Assembly (NCBI GenBank): GCA_039194995.1
Contig: JBCCVR010000007.1
Location: 1 to 64,000 of the forward strand
Reading direction: 5' to 3'
Length of the DNA: 64,000 nt
Origin: CCY15215 sp039194995
GTDB lineage: Bacteria; Cyanobacteriota; Cyanobacteriia; Cyanobacteriales; Spirulinaceae
Shown: positions 26,740-35,909 of the stretch, one piece after another
How the letters are laid out: each line of letters begins with the position of its first letter
How positions within the stretch are numbered: the first letter of the stretch is position 1
Position numbers and translations under genes: made by a program
Notes under the pieces: generated by a model
The model's input: only the letters and a program-made list of their open reading frames with translations
What the model was told of the DNA's origin: nothing
The model's database searches: none

Positions 26740-27951
26740 ATGACAGAATTTCAACGCAGCCCGAGCGATCGCTACAACAATATCATTAATAATTTAAAGA
26801 AAATTAATGAGGAAAATTCCCAAGTTTTAAAGCAATCGACACCGGAAGAGCGAGCGACTTTATCTCCGCTTTTAGATCGGCTGAAATTGCAAGAAGAAGT
26901 TGCCACCTTATATATTTTGCTACCTAAAATTAGAAAACTTTTGATTAAGATCGATCGCGAAGCAGAAAGCGGTAATGGCCAAAGCCGAAGAGCCAAACAA
27001 AACCAAATCAGAAAAGATGAGTTAGAAATTCTCCTGCAACATACCGAAAATGCAATAGACCTCCTCACCTATGGTCATCCTAGCATTTACTTGGCCAAAG
27101 AAATTAGAATCAATATCCAAAAAACGCTCAATTTTTACGATCGCAGACAGCCTTGGAGTTTCTGTCTCAATCGCTGGGTAGATTTTTGTAACTCCAAATC
27201 CGATCCCCTTAAAGTGGTGATGGGATTGCTGATTTCTACACCGATTTTTCTGGCTCTATTTGCGATCGCGTTATATTATCTCTCAGTCGGTCAAAATCAG
27301 TTAAAAGTTCAGATTGAAGCAACAAGACGAGCATTACTAATCGGTCAATATCGAGACGATCCCGATGTTTCCAGCCAAGAGAGCAGTATTTTCGGACCGA
27401 AAGTTAAGACTCAAATTCAATCTGAAATCCAAAAAACATTAAGCAACACTCCTCTCGATCTCGAAGGATTAAGTCCTAATGAGAAAAAACTGCTCCAAGA
27501 AGAAATTGAAAAGAGAAAACTCAGCCAGCTTGAAGAAACTCAACAAGACTATGCCCTACTTTTCTTCTTACTTTTGGTCGCTTGTTCTGGGGCTTTTGGC
27601 AGTATTATCAGCCTCTTTATCAGAATGCACGACTTTGAAGAAAAAGAATATTCAAATCCTTTAGTTTTATTGCTTACCGGTGCCCTCAAGCCTTTAATCG
27701 GGGCAATCTTTGGATTGCTACTTTGTGGTGTTTTAAAATCGGGTATTTTAACGATTCGGATCGAAGCTGCACCAGAACAACATAAAAGTGATGAATTATT
27801 ATTCTGTTCTCTGGCTTTTGTGGTTGGTTTTAGCGAACGTCTGGCGAAAGATGTGATTAAAAGAACGGAAAATACCTTACTCGGAAGTAGCGAAAGACAA
27901 CTGCCACCTCGAGAAGAAACCCGTCAAGAGGAAAACCAAGACAACTCATGA
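26740..27951 (+). CDS. hypothetical multi-pass membrane protein
   Basis: 403 residues. A cytoplasmic, helical N-terminal half (about 1-155, many Lys/Glu) is followed by four likely membrane helices: about 165-190, 273-300, 309-336 and 350-370. Between helix one and two lies a 90-residue charged loop. A C-terminal acidic/basic tail ends the protein. No catalytic motif is seen and I do not recognise the family. It starts 98 nt after the histidine kinase and may be co-transcribed, so a signalling or transport partner is possible. Confidence 0.75.
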   Translation: MTEFQRSPSDRYNNIINNLKKINEENSQVLKQSTPEERATLSPLLDRLKLQEEVATLYILLPKIRKLLIKIDREAESGNGQSRRAKQNQIRKDELEILLQHTENAIDLLTYGHPSIYLAKEIRINIQKTLNFYDRRQPWSFCLNRWVDFCNSKSDPLKVVMGLLISTPIFLALFAIALYYLSVGQNQLKVQIEATRRALLIGQYRDDPDVSSQESSIFGPKVKTQIQSEIQKTLSNTPLDLEGLSPNEKKLLQEEIEKRKLSQLEETQQDYALLFFLLLVACSGAFGSIISLFIRMHDFEEKEYSNPLVLLLTGALKPLIGAIFGLLLCGVLKSGILTIRIEAAPEQHKSDELLFCSLAFVVGFSERLAKDVIKRTENTLLGSSERQLPPREETRQEENQDNS

Positions 27952-27990
27952 AAACTCGTATAGCATTACACTTTTTGGTGAGGAAATTTC

Positions 27991-28025
27991 TTCTCTCTGT
28001 GTCTCTCTGTGTCTTTGTGGTTTAA
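27991..28025. repeat. 'ctctgtgtctctctgtgtctttgtgg' type interspersed debris
   Basis: Tandem CTCTGTGT units in the otherwise featureless spacer between the membrane protein and rpsJ. It is the reverse-strand relative of the 'cacagag' type repeats near 2842. Confidence 0.5.
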
Positions 28026-28165
28026 ATTCTTCATTTCCTAATGTATTTACGTCATGCTATAGATATTAAAATAACCGCGAAGACCGGGTCAGAGCAGTTT
28101 CTCGGATTCCCATGCCTATAGCGGTTGTTTTGCAAAAGCGATCGCAATGATGCTTCTTCATTCAT

Positions 28166-28483
28166 TTACAATTTAACTTCAATATCAACCCCGGCGGGCA
28201 AATCCAATTTCATCAGTGCATCGATGGTTTTTGAGGAAGGCTGATAGATATCGATAATCCGTCGGTGGGTGCGGGTCTCAAAATGCTCGCGGGAGTCCTT
28301 ATCCACGTGGGGCGATCGCAGCAAACAATAAATCTTGCGCTTGGTGGGGAGGGGAATGGGGCCGATCGCGGTGGCATTAGTGCGGTTGGCCGTATCGACG
28401 ATCTTTTCGCAGGACGTATCCAGCAAGCGGCGATCGAATGCTTTCAAACGAATGCGAATTTTTTGCTGTTGAATGGTAGCCAT
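28166..28483 (-). CDS. rpsJ: 30S ribosomal protein S10
   Basis: 105 residues beginning MATIQQQKIRIRLKAFDRRL, with the S10 signature region GPIPLPTKRKIYCLLRSPHVDK. Normal length. It is the last gene of the str operon here, 89 nt after tuf, with a hairpin between. S10 sits in the 30S head; the tuf-rpsJ arrangement is the usual one in cyanobacteria. Confidence 0.97.
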   Translation of the reverse strand: MATIQQQKIRIRLKAFDRRLLDTSCEKIVDTANRTNATAIGPIPLPTKRKIYCLLRSPHVDKDSREHFETRTHRRIIDIYQPSSKTIDALMKLDLPAGVDIEVKL

Positions 28484-28525
28484 GATTCAAAATTGAGACA
28501 AATAAAGAGAAAATTCAGAGCAAAA

Positions 28526-28552
28526 GAGCAGAAAGATTAGGCCTTTCTGCTC
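28526..28552 (-). terminator. hairpin between tuf and rpsJ
   Basis: GAGCAGAAAG (28526-28535) pairs perfectly over 10 bp with CTTTCTGCTC (28543-28552) around a 7-nt loop. On the minus strand the stem is followed by TTTTGC. This may attenuate transcription between tuf and rpsJ rather than end it. Confidence 0.6.
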
Positions 28553-28572
28553 CTTGTTAAATAGAGTGGAGT

Positions 28573-29802
28573 CTATTCGACAATCTTGGAAACGACACCT
28601 GCACCGATGGTGCGACCGCCTTCACGAATTGCAAAGCGCATCCCTTGCTCGATCGCGATCGGACAAATCAATGTCACGGTCATTTTGATGCGATCGCCTG
28701 GCATCACCATTTCTACATTACTACCATCATCGGCAGTATAAGAGTCAATGGTTCCGGTTACATCCGTGGTGCGGATGTAGAACTGAGGACGATAGCCAGA
28801 AAAGAAGGGCGTATGACGACCACCTTCTTCTTTTTTCAGGACATAAACTTCTCCCTCAAACTTGGTGTGAGGGGTAATTGAACCGGGTTTTGCCAAGACC
28901 ATACCCCGTTCGATATCTTCCTTGTTAATCCCCCGGAGAAGCACGCCAACGTTATCCCCTGCCATACCTTCATCCAAGGTTTTTTGGAACATTTCCACAC
29001 CCGTAACGGTGGTACTGCGAGTGTCGCGAATGCCAATAATTTCGATGGTTTCGCCGACTTTGACTTTACCCCGTTCGATCCGTCCCGTGGCAACAGTTCC
29101 ACGACCGGTAATGGAGAAAACGTCTTCAACTGCCATCAAGAAAGGCTTGTCAATTTCTCGTTCTGGGGTGGGAATGGCTTCATCGACATTATCCATAAGA
29201 GAGAGGATTTTATCCACCCACTCATTGTCACCTTTACCAAGATCGGGCTTCTCTGTTAACGCCTCAACAGCCTTCAGAGCAGATCCAGTGGCAATGGGAA
29301 TGTCATCTCCGGGGAAGTCATACTCGCTTAACAGTTCGCGAACTTCTAATTCAACCAGTTCCAACAATTCTTCATCGTCTACTTGGTCTTCTTTATTTAA
29401 GAAAACCACGAGGTGAGGAACGCCGACTTGTCGGGCGAGAAGAATGTGTTCCCGGGTTTGGGGCATGGGACCATCTGCGGCGGAAACCACCAAGATCGCG
29501 CCGTCCATTTGTGCGGCTCCGGTGATCATGTTTTTCACATAGTCAGCGTGACCGGGGCAATCCACGTGAGCATAGTGCCGACCTTCGGTTTCATACTCGA
29601 CGTGAGCGGTATTGATGGTAATACCCCGTGCTTTTTCTTCTGGGGCGGCATCAATATCGGCATAGTTGCGAGCTTTAGCTTTCCCTTGGGCCGCGAGAGA
29701 CATGGTGATCGCTGCGGTTAAGGTGGTTTTGCCGTGGTCTACGTGGCCGATGGTGCCGATATTGGCGTGATCCTTGTTGCGTTCAAACTTTGCGCGTGCC
29801 AT
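28573..29802 (-). CDS. tuf: translation elongation factor Tu
   Basis: 409 residues. G1 GHVDHGKTT, G2 RGITIN, G3 DCPGHADY, G4 NKED, then domains II and III ending GRTIGAGVVSKIVE. Normal length for cyanobacterial EF-Tu. It delivers aminoacyl-tRNA to the ribosome as a GTPase. 21 nt after fusA. Confidence 0.99.
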   Translation of the reverse strand: MARAKFERNKDHANIGTIGHVDHGKTTLTAAITMSLAAQGKAKARNYADIDAAPEEKARGITINTAHVEYETEGRHYAHVDCPGHADYVKNMITGAAQMDGAILVVSAADGPMPQTREHILLARQVGVPHLVVFLNKEDQVDDEELLELVELEVRELLSEYDFPGDDIPIATGSALKAVEALTEKPDLGKGDNEWVDKILSLMDNVDEAIPTPEREIDKPFLMAVEDVFSITGRGTVATGRIERGKVKVGETIEIIGIRDTRSTTVTGVEMFQKTLDEGMAGDNVGVLLRGINKEDIERGMVLAKPGSITPHTKFEGEVYVLKKEEGGRHTPFFSGYRPQFYIRTTDVTGTIDSYTADDGSNVEMVMPGDRIKMTVTLICPIAIEQGMRFAIREGGRTIGAGVVSKIVE

Positions 29803-29823
29803 TGCTTCGTTTTTTCCTTATCT

Positions 29824-31905
29824 CTAATTTGCGTTCCCTTGGTTTTTAGCAATGATGGCTTCAGCCACATTACGAGGCACTTCCTCATAATTGCCGAATT
29901 CCATTGAAAAGATACCGCGTCCTTGGGTTTTAGAACGGATATCCGTGGCGTAACCGAACATTTCTGCTAAAGGAACTTTAGCAGTGACGGTAGATACGCC
30001 GCCTTCAGAGTTCATCCCTTCGATTTGACCTCGACGGGAATTGAGATCGCCCATGATATCCCCGAGGAAGTCTTCGGGGACTTCGACTTCGACTTTCATG
30101 ATCGGCTCGAGGATGATGGGACTTGCCTTTTGAACGGCATTCTTCATCCCCATTGAACCGGCAATTTTGAAAGCCATCTCTGAAGAATCGACTTCGTGGT
30201 AAGAACCATCCGTCAGGGTAACTTTGACATCGATGAGGGGATATCCCGCCACAATCCCGGTTTCGCAAGATTCTTTCATGCCTTGCTCAACAGCGGGAAT
30301 GTATTCTTTGGGGATTTTTCCGCCCACGATCTTCGAGACGAACTCGAAACCCGTTCCGGCTTCTCCCGGTTCTAAGTTGAGAACCACATGACCGTATTGA
30401 CCTTTACCGCCACTTTGACGAATGAATTTACCTTCGACTTTATTGGCGGCTTTTTTGATGGTCTCGCGGTAGGCAACTTGAGGTTTTCCGACGTTTGCCT
30501 CGACTTTGAACTCCCGTAACATCCGGTCTACCAGAATTTCTAAGTGCAACTCTCCCATCCCGGCGATCACGGTCTGATTGGTTTCGGGATCGGTGCTGAC
30601 TCGGAAGGTCGGATCCTCGTCAGATAGGGATTGCAGGGCTTTGCCGAGCTTCTCCATATCTTGCTTGGTTTTCGGTTCTACGGCAACGGAGATGACGGGT
30701 TCGGGAATGAACAAAGATTCCAAAACAATGGGTCGATCTTCGTCGCAGAGGGTATCTCCCGTAATGGCTTCCTTGAGACCGATCGCCGCGCCTAAGTCTC
30801 CGGCTTGCAGTTCGTCTACTTCAATCCGCTCGTTGGATTTGAGGATAATTAAGCGAGAAACCCGCTCTTTTTTCTCTTTGGTGGAGTTATAGACGTAGCT
30901 GCCTTTTTTGAGGACTCCCGAATAAACCCGCAAGAAGGTCAAGCGACCGTAGGGATCTGCCATGATTTTGAAAGCGAGGGCGGAGAAAGGTTCTTCGTCG
31001 CTGGCTTTGCGATCGGCTTCGGTTCCATCGGGCAACACGCCTTTGATGGCGGGTACGTCGGGAGGAGCGGGCAGGTAATCGACCACGGCATCGAGGAGGA
31101 GTTGCACGCCTTTATTTTTGAAAGCAGAACCGCAAAGCATGGGCATGATCGAGCCGTCGGTGGTGCCTTTGCGTAATGCCGTGCGAATTTCTTCTTCGCT
31201 TAAGTCTTCCTCTTCAAAATATTTTTCTAGTAGAGCCTCATCAGTTTCGGCAACGGCTTCAACCAGTTTGGCGCGAAATTCTTCGGCCTGCTCTTTGATA
31301 TCTTCTGGAATTTCCGCATCTTCAATTTCCGTACCGATGTCATTGGTGTAGATTTTGGCTCGCATCCGCACCAAATCTACAATACCGCGAAATTCTCCTT
31401 CGCTGCCGATGGGGATTTGAATGGGTACCGCAGGCGCTCTCAGACGCTCTTGCACCTGTTCGTAAACTTTGAAGAAGTTGGCTCCGGTGCGATCCATCTT
31501 GTTGACAAAGGCAATGCGAGGCACTTTGTAGCGATCGGCTTGCCGCCAAACGGTCTCGGATTGGGGTTGAACGCCGCCCACAGAGCAGAAGACCGCAATT
31601 ACGCCATCGAGAACGCGCATGGATCGTTCGACTTCGATGGTGAAGTCCACGTGACCGGGGGTATCAATGATGTTGATGCGATGTTCCCGCCAATTGGTGC
31701 TAATCGCCGCCGCCGTGATGGTGATGCCTCGTTCTCGTTCTTGCGCCATCCAGTCCGTGACTGCATTTCCGTCGTGAACTTCGCCGATTTTGTGAACGAT
31801 ACCGGAATAAAACAGAATGCGTTCGGTAGTGGTGGTCTTACCGGCATCAATATGCGCCGCGATCCCAATATTGCGAACTTTCTCTAGCGGGATAGTTCGT
31901 CCCAC
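29824..31905 (-). CDS. fusA: translation elongation factor G
   Basis: 693 residues. GTG start at 31905 with GGAGGT directly upstream. G1 AHIDAGKTT, G3 DTPGHVDF, G4 NKMDR, and the C-terminal domains with RSKTQGRGIFSMEF. Complete. It catalyses ribosomal translocation. Third gene of the str operon. Confidence 0.99.
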   Translation of the reverse strand: MGRTIPLEKVRNIGIAAHIDAGKTTTTERILFYSGIVHKIGEVHDGNAVTDWMAQERERGITITAAAISTNWREHRINIIDTPGHVDFTIEVERSMRVLDGVIAVFCSVGGVQPQSETVWRQADRYKVPRIAFVNKMDRTGANFFKVYEQVQERLRAPAVPIQIPIGSEGEFRGIVDLVRMRAKIYTNDIGTEIEDAEIPEDIKEQAEEFRAKLVEAVAETDEALLEKYFEEEDLSEEEIRTALRKGTTDGSIMPMLCGSAFKNKGVQLLLDAVVDYLPAPPDVPAIKGVLPDGTEADRKASDEEPFSALAFKIMADPYGRLTFLRVYSGVLKKGSYVYNSTKEKKERVSRLIILKSNERIEVDELQAGDLGAAIGLKEAITGDTLCDEDRPIVLESLFIPEPVISVAVEPKTKQDMEKLGKALQSLSDEDPTFRVSTDPETNQTVIAGMGELHLEILVDRMLREFKVEANVGKPQVAYRETIKKAANKVEGKFIRQSGGKGQYGHVVLNLEPGEAGTGFEFVSKIVGGKIPKEYIPAVEQGMKESCETGIVAGYPLIDVKVTLTDGSYHEVDSSEMAFKIAGSMGMKNAVQKASPIILEPIMKVEVEVPEDFLGDIMGDLNSRRGQIEGMNSEGGVSTVTAKVPLAEMFGYATDIRSKTQGRGIFSMEFGNYEEVPRNVAEAIIAKNQGNAN

Positions 31906-32102
31906 GTTGACCTCCTTAGTCTTTGCCGTGTAAGTGGCTTTGTTACTTTTTTTTACGTTATTTACAATTCTATAACTTTTTGAAACCCTTTCCGAAGGAA
32001 GTCGAATTTCCGAACAAAGTAAAACGAGATCGAAATCTCATTTCTTGCCTGCGATCGCACTCTACCAATTTCCCAGCTGAGTTTCCTGTTAGAGTTGGGA
32101 AT

Positions 32103-32573
32103 TTAATAGCGATAGTGGGCAAAGGCTTTGTTTGCTTCGGCCATACGATGGGTTTCTTCCCGCTTGCGAATTGCTCCGCCAGTTTCGTTGGCTGCGTCCA
32201 TGATTTCATTGGCCAGCTTGATTGCCATGCTTTTCCCCGATCGCGCCCGGGCGAATCTCGACAACCAGCGCAAAGCGAGGGTCGTACCGCGATTGGGTCG
32301 TACCTCCATGGGGACTTGATAAGTTGCACCCCCCACCCGTCTGGCTTTTACTTCCACCAAAGGCGTTAAGTTGCGAATCGCCGTTTCAAATACTTCTAAG
32401 GGTTCGTTTCCCGTGCGTTCCCCCACAATTGTTAGGGCGTTGTAAACGATGCGAGAGGCGAGGGATTTTTTACCGTGACTCATGATCCGTTGAATGGTCA
32501 TGCTGATCAGGCGGCTATTATAAACGGGATCGGGGGGAGTAGGACGTTTTTTGACAACCCGGCGACGAGACAT
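32103..32573 (-). CDS. rpsG: 30S ribosomal protein S7
   Basis: 156 residues starting MSRRRVVKKRPTPPDP, with the S7 signature around MTIQRIMSHGKKSLASRIVY and the C-terminal REETHRMAEANKAFAHYRY. Normal length. It nucleates assembly of the 30S head. Spacing 174 nt to rpsL and 197 nt to fusA, longer than usual within this operon. Confidence 0.98.
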   Translation of the reverse strand: MSRRRVVKKRPTPPDPVYNSRLISMTIQRIMSHGKKSLASRIVYNALTIVGERTGNEPLEVFETAIRNLTPLVEVKARRVGGATYQVPMEVRPNRGTTLALRWLSRFARARSGKSMAIKLANEIMDAANETGGAIRKREETHRMAEANKAFAHYRY

Positions 32574-32747
32574 TGTTCGATTTATCCTTGGGACTTACAA
32601 AATGAATTTACAAGATTTTTAGGTGAGTTTTTATTGGCTCGCTTGCAAGAGAGGCGATCGCAATTTAATATGCGCTAACTCTGTATAATTCAGAAATAAT
32701 CTAGGAGATGCGTTCTCAATATTATTTCTCAATGTTATTTCTCAATG

Positions 32748-33122
32748 CTATTCTTTGGGACGTTTCGTTCCATACTTAGAGCGACCCTGACGGCGATCTT
32801 TTACCCCTGTCGTATCCAAGGTGCCGCGAATGATATGGTATCGAACTCCGGGTAAATCTTTAACCCGTCCGCCGCGAATCAAAACGACGGAGTGTTCTTG
32901 TAGATTGTGACCGATACCCGGAATATAAGCTGTCACTTCAAATCCAGAGGTTAAACGAACCCGAGCCACCTTCCGGAGCGCCGAGTTGGGTTTTTTTGGC
33001 GTTGTTGTATATACTCTCGTGCAAACCCCGCGACGTTGGGGGCATTCTTTCAATGCTGGCGACTTTGTTTTCTTCTTGGCGACCGAACGTTCGGTGCGAA
33101 TGAGTTGCTGAATGGTGGGCAT
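32748..33122 (-). CDS. rpsL: 30S ribosomal protein S12
   Basis: 124 residues starting MPTIQQLIRTERSVAKKKTK. The decoding loop PKKPNSALRKVARVRL contains the classical streptomycin-target lysine, and KLPGVRYHIIRG-like KDLPGVRYHIIRGTLD follows. First gene of the str operon. Confidence 0.99.
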   Translation of the reverse strand: MPTIQQLIRTERSVAKKKTKSPALKECPQRRGVCTRVYTTTPKKPNSALRKVARVRLTSGFEVTAYIPGIGHNLQEHSVVLIRGGRVKDLPGVRYHIIRGTLDTTGVKDRRQGRSKYGTKRPKE

Positions 33123-33178
33123 GAGTTATGCGTAAGACTTTATTTTTCGTTGATTTTCAGATTGCGTGACAGTCTACT

Positions 33179-33208
33179 ATGGTAGCCAGAATCAACGATT
33201 TGTGTCAA
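33179..33208 (-). promoter_or_regulatory. probable promoter of the str operon
   Basis: Minus-strand TTGACA (33203-33208), 18-nt spacer, TACCAT (33179-33184). The -35 is perfect and the -10 matches four of six. It lies 57 nt before the rpsL start codon. Confidence 0.65.
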
Positions 33209-33266
33209 GTGTTTTTTTTGCAATGTAGGGATGTAGATGTAGGGATGTTGTCTTACTTGGTTGGAT

Positions 33267-33338
33267 ATGCTGAGGGGCGGTGCGACCCCGCGTCGGCGAA
33301 AGACGCAAGGGAACGCGCACCAAGAGAAACCTCAGCAT
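33267..33338. repeat. 45-nt hairpin repeat, copy 1, with outer inverted arms
   Basis: The core at 33277-33321 starts GCGGTGCGACCCC and ends AACGCGCACC. It folds: positions 3-8 (GGTGCG) with 40-45 (CGCACC), 11-13 (CCC) with 33-35 (GGG), and 14-18 (GCGTC) with 26-30 (GACGC) around a GGCGAAA loop. Outside the core, ATGCTGAGG (33267-33275) pairs with CCTCAGCAT (33330-33338). The same core recurs at 37874 and three times in cobB. Confidence 0.85.
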
Positions 33339-33355
33339 CCCCCAAGCGCAGCATG

Positions 33356-33691
33356 CTACGTCCCGGCATCGATCGCAAAGGAATTCCCGCAACTGCAAGT
33401 TTTAACGGCATTGGGGTTGTGGAAGCGAAATCCTCCACCCATCAAATCTTGAGAGTAATCGAGTTGGAGACCGTTTAGGACGCGATCGCTCTCTACGTCC
33501 ACCACGATCGCGATACCTTCGCTTTCATAGCGGCGATCGCGGGTCTCGACCGTCTCGGCAAATTCCAAACCATAAAAAAATCCGGCACAGCCTCCCGCTT
33601 TAGCACTTAAGCGGAGTTGACCGTCCGGCTGGTCGCAGGTTTCTTGCAAGCGACGGATTTCACGCGCTGCGGCTTGAGTTAAAACAATCAT
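33356..33691 (-). CDS. IscA/SufA-like iron-sulfur carrier
   Basis: 111 residues of the HesB/IscA family. The three cluster-binding cysteines are present: Cys35 (AGGCAGF) and Cys99/Cys101 (CSCGNSF). It assembles or carries Fe-S clusters in the cytoplasm. A short C-terminal tail (AIDAGT) extends past the usual end at CGxSF, and the hairpin repeat begins 18 nt beyond its stop. Monocistronic. Confidence 0.92.
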   Translation of the reverse strand: MIVLTQAAAREIRRLQETCDQPDGQLRLSAKAGGCAGFFYGLEFAETVETRDRRYESEGIAIVVDVESDRVLNGLQLDYSQDLMGGGFRFHNPNAVKTCSCGNSFAIDAGT

Positions 33692-33758
33692 TGTCTCGGA
33701 AGTAGGGAATCTCAGAAGCAGTAATAGTCAAAGGTATTACCCGATTCCCATTACTCCT

Positions 33759-34175
33759 CTATTTACGCTTGTAATCGTCTTGGAAGCGAATAATATCATC
33801 TTCTCCCAAATATTCCCCATTTTGAATCTCGATGATAACCAAATTAATCGAGCCGGGATTTTCCAAACGGTGGGCGGTACATTGGGGGACGTAAGTGGAT
33901 TGATTGCTCGATAGGATAGAAATATTCTCTCCGCAGGTTACTTTGGCGGTGCCGGAAACAACGATCCAGTGTTCGCTGCGATGATAGTGCATTTGCAAGC
34001 TGAGGCGATGTCCGGGCTTGACTTCAATGCGTTTAATTTTGTAACCGATGCCTTCTTCAAGGACGGTAAAACTACCCCAAGGGCGTTGAGTGGTGGACTG
34101 ATTGGAGGGTTCTGAGGAAGCTGGATTTGCTAAAGAAAGTTTGGGGGCTTGAGAGATTTCTTGAAGCTGAACCAT
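33759..34175 (-). CDS. cupin protein, mannose-6-phosphate isomerase type II C-domain-like
   Basis: 138 residues from the internal ATG (MVQLQEIS); an in-frame TTG upstream would add 25 unlikely residues. The cupin opens RPWGSFTVLEEG and has the metal motif around LQMHYHRSEHWIVVSG (His and Glu ligands) and VPQCTAHRLEN. This matches the C-terminal domain of bifunctional ManC/type II PMI, here as a free-standing protein. Interconversion of mannose-6-P and fructose-6-P is likely, for GDP-mannose supply. Confidence 0.85.
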   Translation of the reverse strand: MVQLQEISQAPKLSLANPASSEPSNQSTTQRPWGSFTVLEEGIGYKIKRIEVKPGHRLSLQMHYHRSEHWIVVSGTAKVTCGENISILSSNQSTYVPQCTAHRLENPGSINLVIIEIQNGEYLGEDDIIRFQDDYKRK

Positions 34176-34370
34176 AATTTTTTTTCCAATAATAGGGGCG
34201 ATCGCGGCTCGATAATTTTTGAAGTATTTTTCACTCCTCAACCATAGCAAACCTATCTTTAAAGCAGCTAGTAAAAATACTCAATTTGGCGGATGTCTAA
34301 CAACTCTTTACGAAAATCGGCGTTTTCTTAACCAAACTTTCAAAAAACTCCCCCTCTCTACCCCTATGCC

Positions 34371-35900
34371 TTACTTTTTCGCAAGCTGCCACGTACCGTC
34401 CCAATCTTCAGGAGGGGGAGTTTGTTGGAATTGAAGAACGCGATCGCGGAATATTTGCGAGGGGCAATCGTCAGGATACAGTTGCAAGCATTCTCCGAAT
34501 AATTGTTCGGCTTGATGCCAATTTCGCTGCCAATAGGCGTTTAATCCCTTCAATCGCGAAGCCAAATTCACGGCATCGCCAATGACCGTGTAGGATTTAG
34601 AAGATTCCGATCCCATATTTCCCACAACCAATTCCCCAGTTGCCAAGCCTATTCTTAAATCGATTTGTTCTAAATTCTCGCGATCGATGGTTTGGGCTAA
34701 ATTTTGGCGCAGAACATCTAAACTCGCAATTTGTTCTAAAGCTGCATAACACGCCAAGCGATCGCGGTCTCGTGCAGTTGTAAAAGGCTCTCCCCAAAAT
34801 GCCATAATCGTCGTGCCGAGAAACTTATCGATCGCGCCGCGATGGCGGGAAATCGGTGCAGACATGAGGGTTAAATATTGATTGATAATGGCGATCGATT
34901 CGCGAGAAACCAAACGATTTTCTAAAATTTCCCAGCCTTCAATATCGGAAAAAAAGACGGTCATAGTTTGCTTTTCTCCGACTGTTTGAGTGCCTCGATC
35001 ATCCTCCAAAAGATGAGCGATCGCCCTTGGATCGACATATTTCCCGAAAATTTCTTTGATTTTTTCCTTTTGTTTTAATTCCGCGATCATTTTCTGAAAA
35101 GAGCGGGCAATTTCGCCGATTTCATCTTGTGAAGGCACATGGATTTCGATATTAAAATTCTTCTCGCCAACGTCTTTGATTTTTCGGGTGAGATAGCGCG
35201 TCGGACTGACCAGACTCGTGGCGATCGCTGATGCCGATAGCAACCCCCCAACGATTGCAATCGCGGCAACTACAACCCCCAATTGTAAGACCTGTTGTTG
35301 GTGTTGTTGTCCCGACTTCGCCGATTCAATGGTCAGTTGATTAATTTCGTTTAAAATACTGGCGATTTCTTGATTGAATTCCTCTTCCTCAACTTGGATG
35401 TTCTTTTCTAATTGGCGAGCGCGTATTTTGTCATTTTCTGCCAAAAAATTAATAATTGCTAGGGCGCGATCGTCAAATTTCTGATGTTTTTCGGCAATCT
35501 GTTCCAAAATGGGGACGAGGGGATAAATTTGTTCTTTGGAAGCGGGTAATTGCCGATCGCCCGAGGCTTGTTCGATCGTGCGATTTGACCGTTCTAATTC
35601 GGTATCGACGAGATTACCGTACCGTTCAAAATTCGCGATTTCCATGTCGATACGCTGGCGATCGAGGGGTTCAGTTTCGTAAAAACGAAAAATACGATGT
35701 AACAGTAAGTTTTGTTCTAAGGCATAGATATTAATCTCTGTCACTGAATTGGTCAGAGAGATTGTATATTCGGCTAAGAGATATACTTCTTTTCTGACTA
35801 AACTCAGTCGATAATAAGAAATAGAAATCGCGACCAGCGACACACCCAACATTCCCAGTGCCAAACCAAAAATTTTCGTTCCAATTCTTATTTTTCGCAT
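34371..35900 (-). CDS. membrane-bound class III nucleotide cyclase homologue, degenerate
   Basis: 509 residues. First membrane helix about 12-32, extracytoplasmic four-helix-like sensor (about 35-200), second helix about 207-230, HAMP about 231-285, then a class III cyclase domain. First metal Asp is present (VFFSDIEGW) and the base-specifying Lys (IDKFLG), but the second metal Asp of the GD pair is Thr (LGTT). AVNLASRLKGLN is intact. After it the domain jumps directly to AYWQRNWHQAEQLF, a tail that in the upstream paralogue comes about 80 residues later. So the last cyclase strands appear deleted. Activity is doubtful. Nine nt after the paralogue. Confidence 0.85.
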   Translation of the reverse strand: MRKIRIGTKIFGLALGMLGVSLVAISISYYRLSLVRKEVYLLAEYTISLTNSVTEINIYALEQNLLLHRIFRFYETEPLDRQRIDMEIANFERYGNLVDTELERSNRTIEQASGDRQLPASKEQIYPLVPILEQIAEKHQKFDDRALAIINFLAENDKIRARQLEKNIQVEEEEFNQEIASILNEINQLTIESAKSGQQHQQQVLQLGVVVAAIAIVGGLLSASAIATSLVSPTRYLTRKIKDVGEKNFNIEIHVPSQDEIGEIARSFQKMIAELKQKEKIKEIFGKYVDPRAIAHLLEDDRGTQTVGEKQTMTVFFSDIEGWEILENRLVSRESIAIINQYLTLMSAPISRHRGAIDKFLGTTIMAFWGEPFTTARDRDRLACYAALEQIASLDVLRQNLAQTIDRENLEQIDLRIGLATGELVVGNMGSESSKSYTVIGDAVNLASRLKGLNAYWQRNWHQAEQLFGECLQLYPDDCPSQIFRDRVLQFQQTPPPEDWDGTWQLAKK

Positions 35901-35909
35901 AATCTTTTC

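Noticed and set aside
28070..28165. Possible tRNA in the spacer before rpsJ
   Set aside because: No cloverleaf or TTCGANTC-like T-loop could be built.
28836..31887. Many frames opposite tuf and fusA
   Set aside because: Strong codon bias of highly expressed genes leaves open antisense frames; none has family features.
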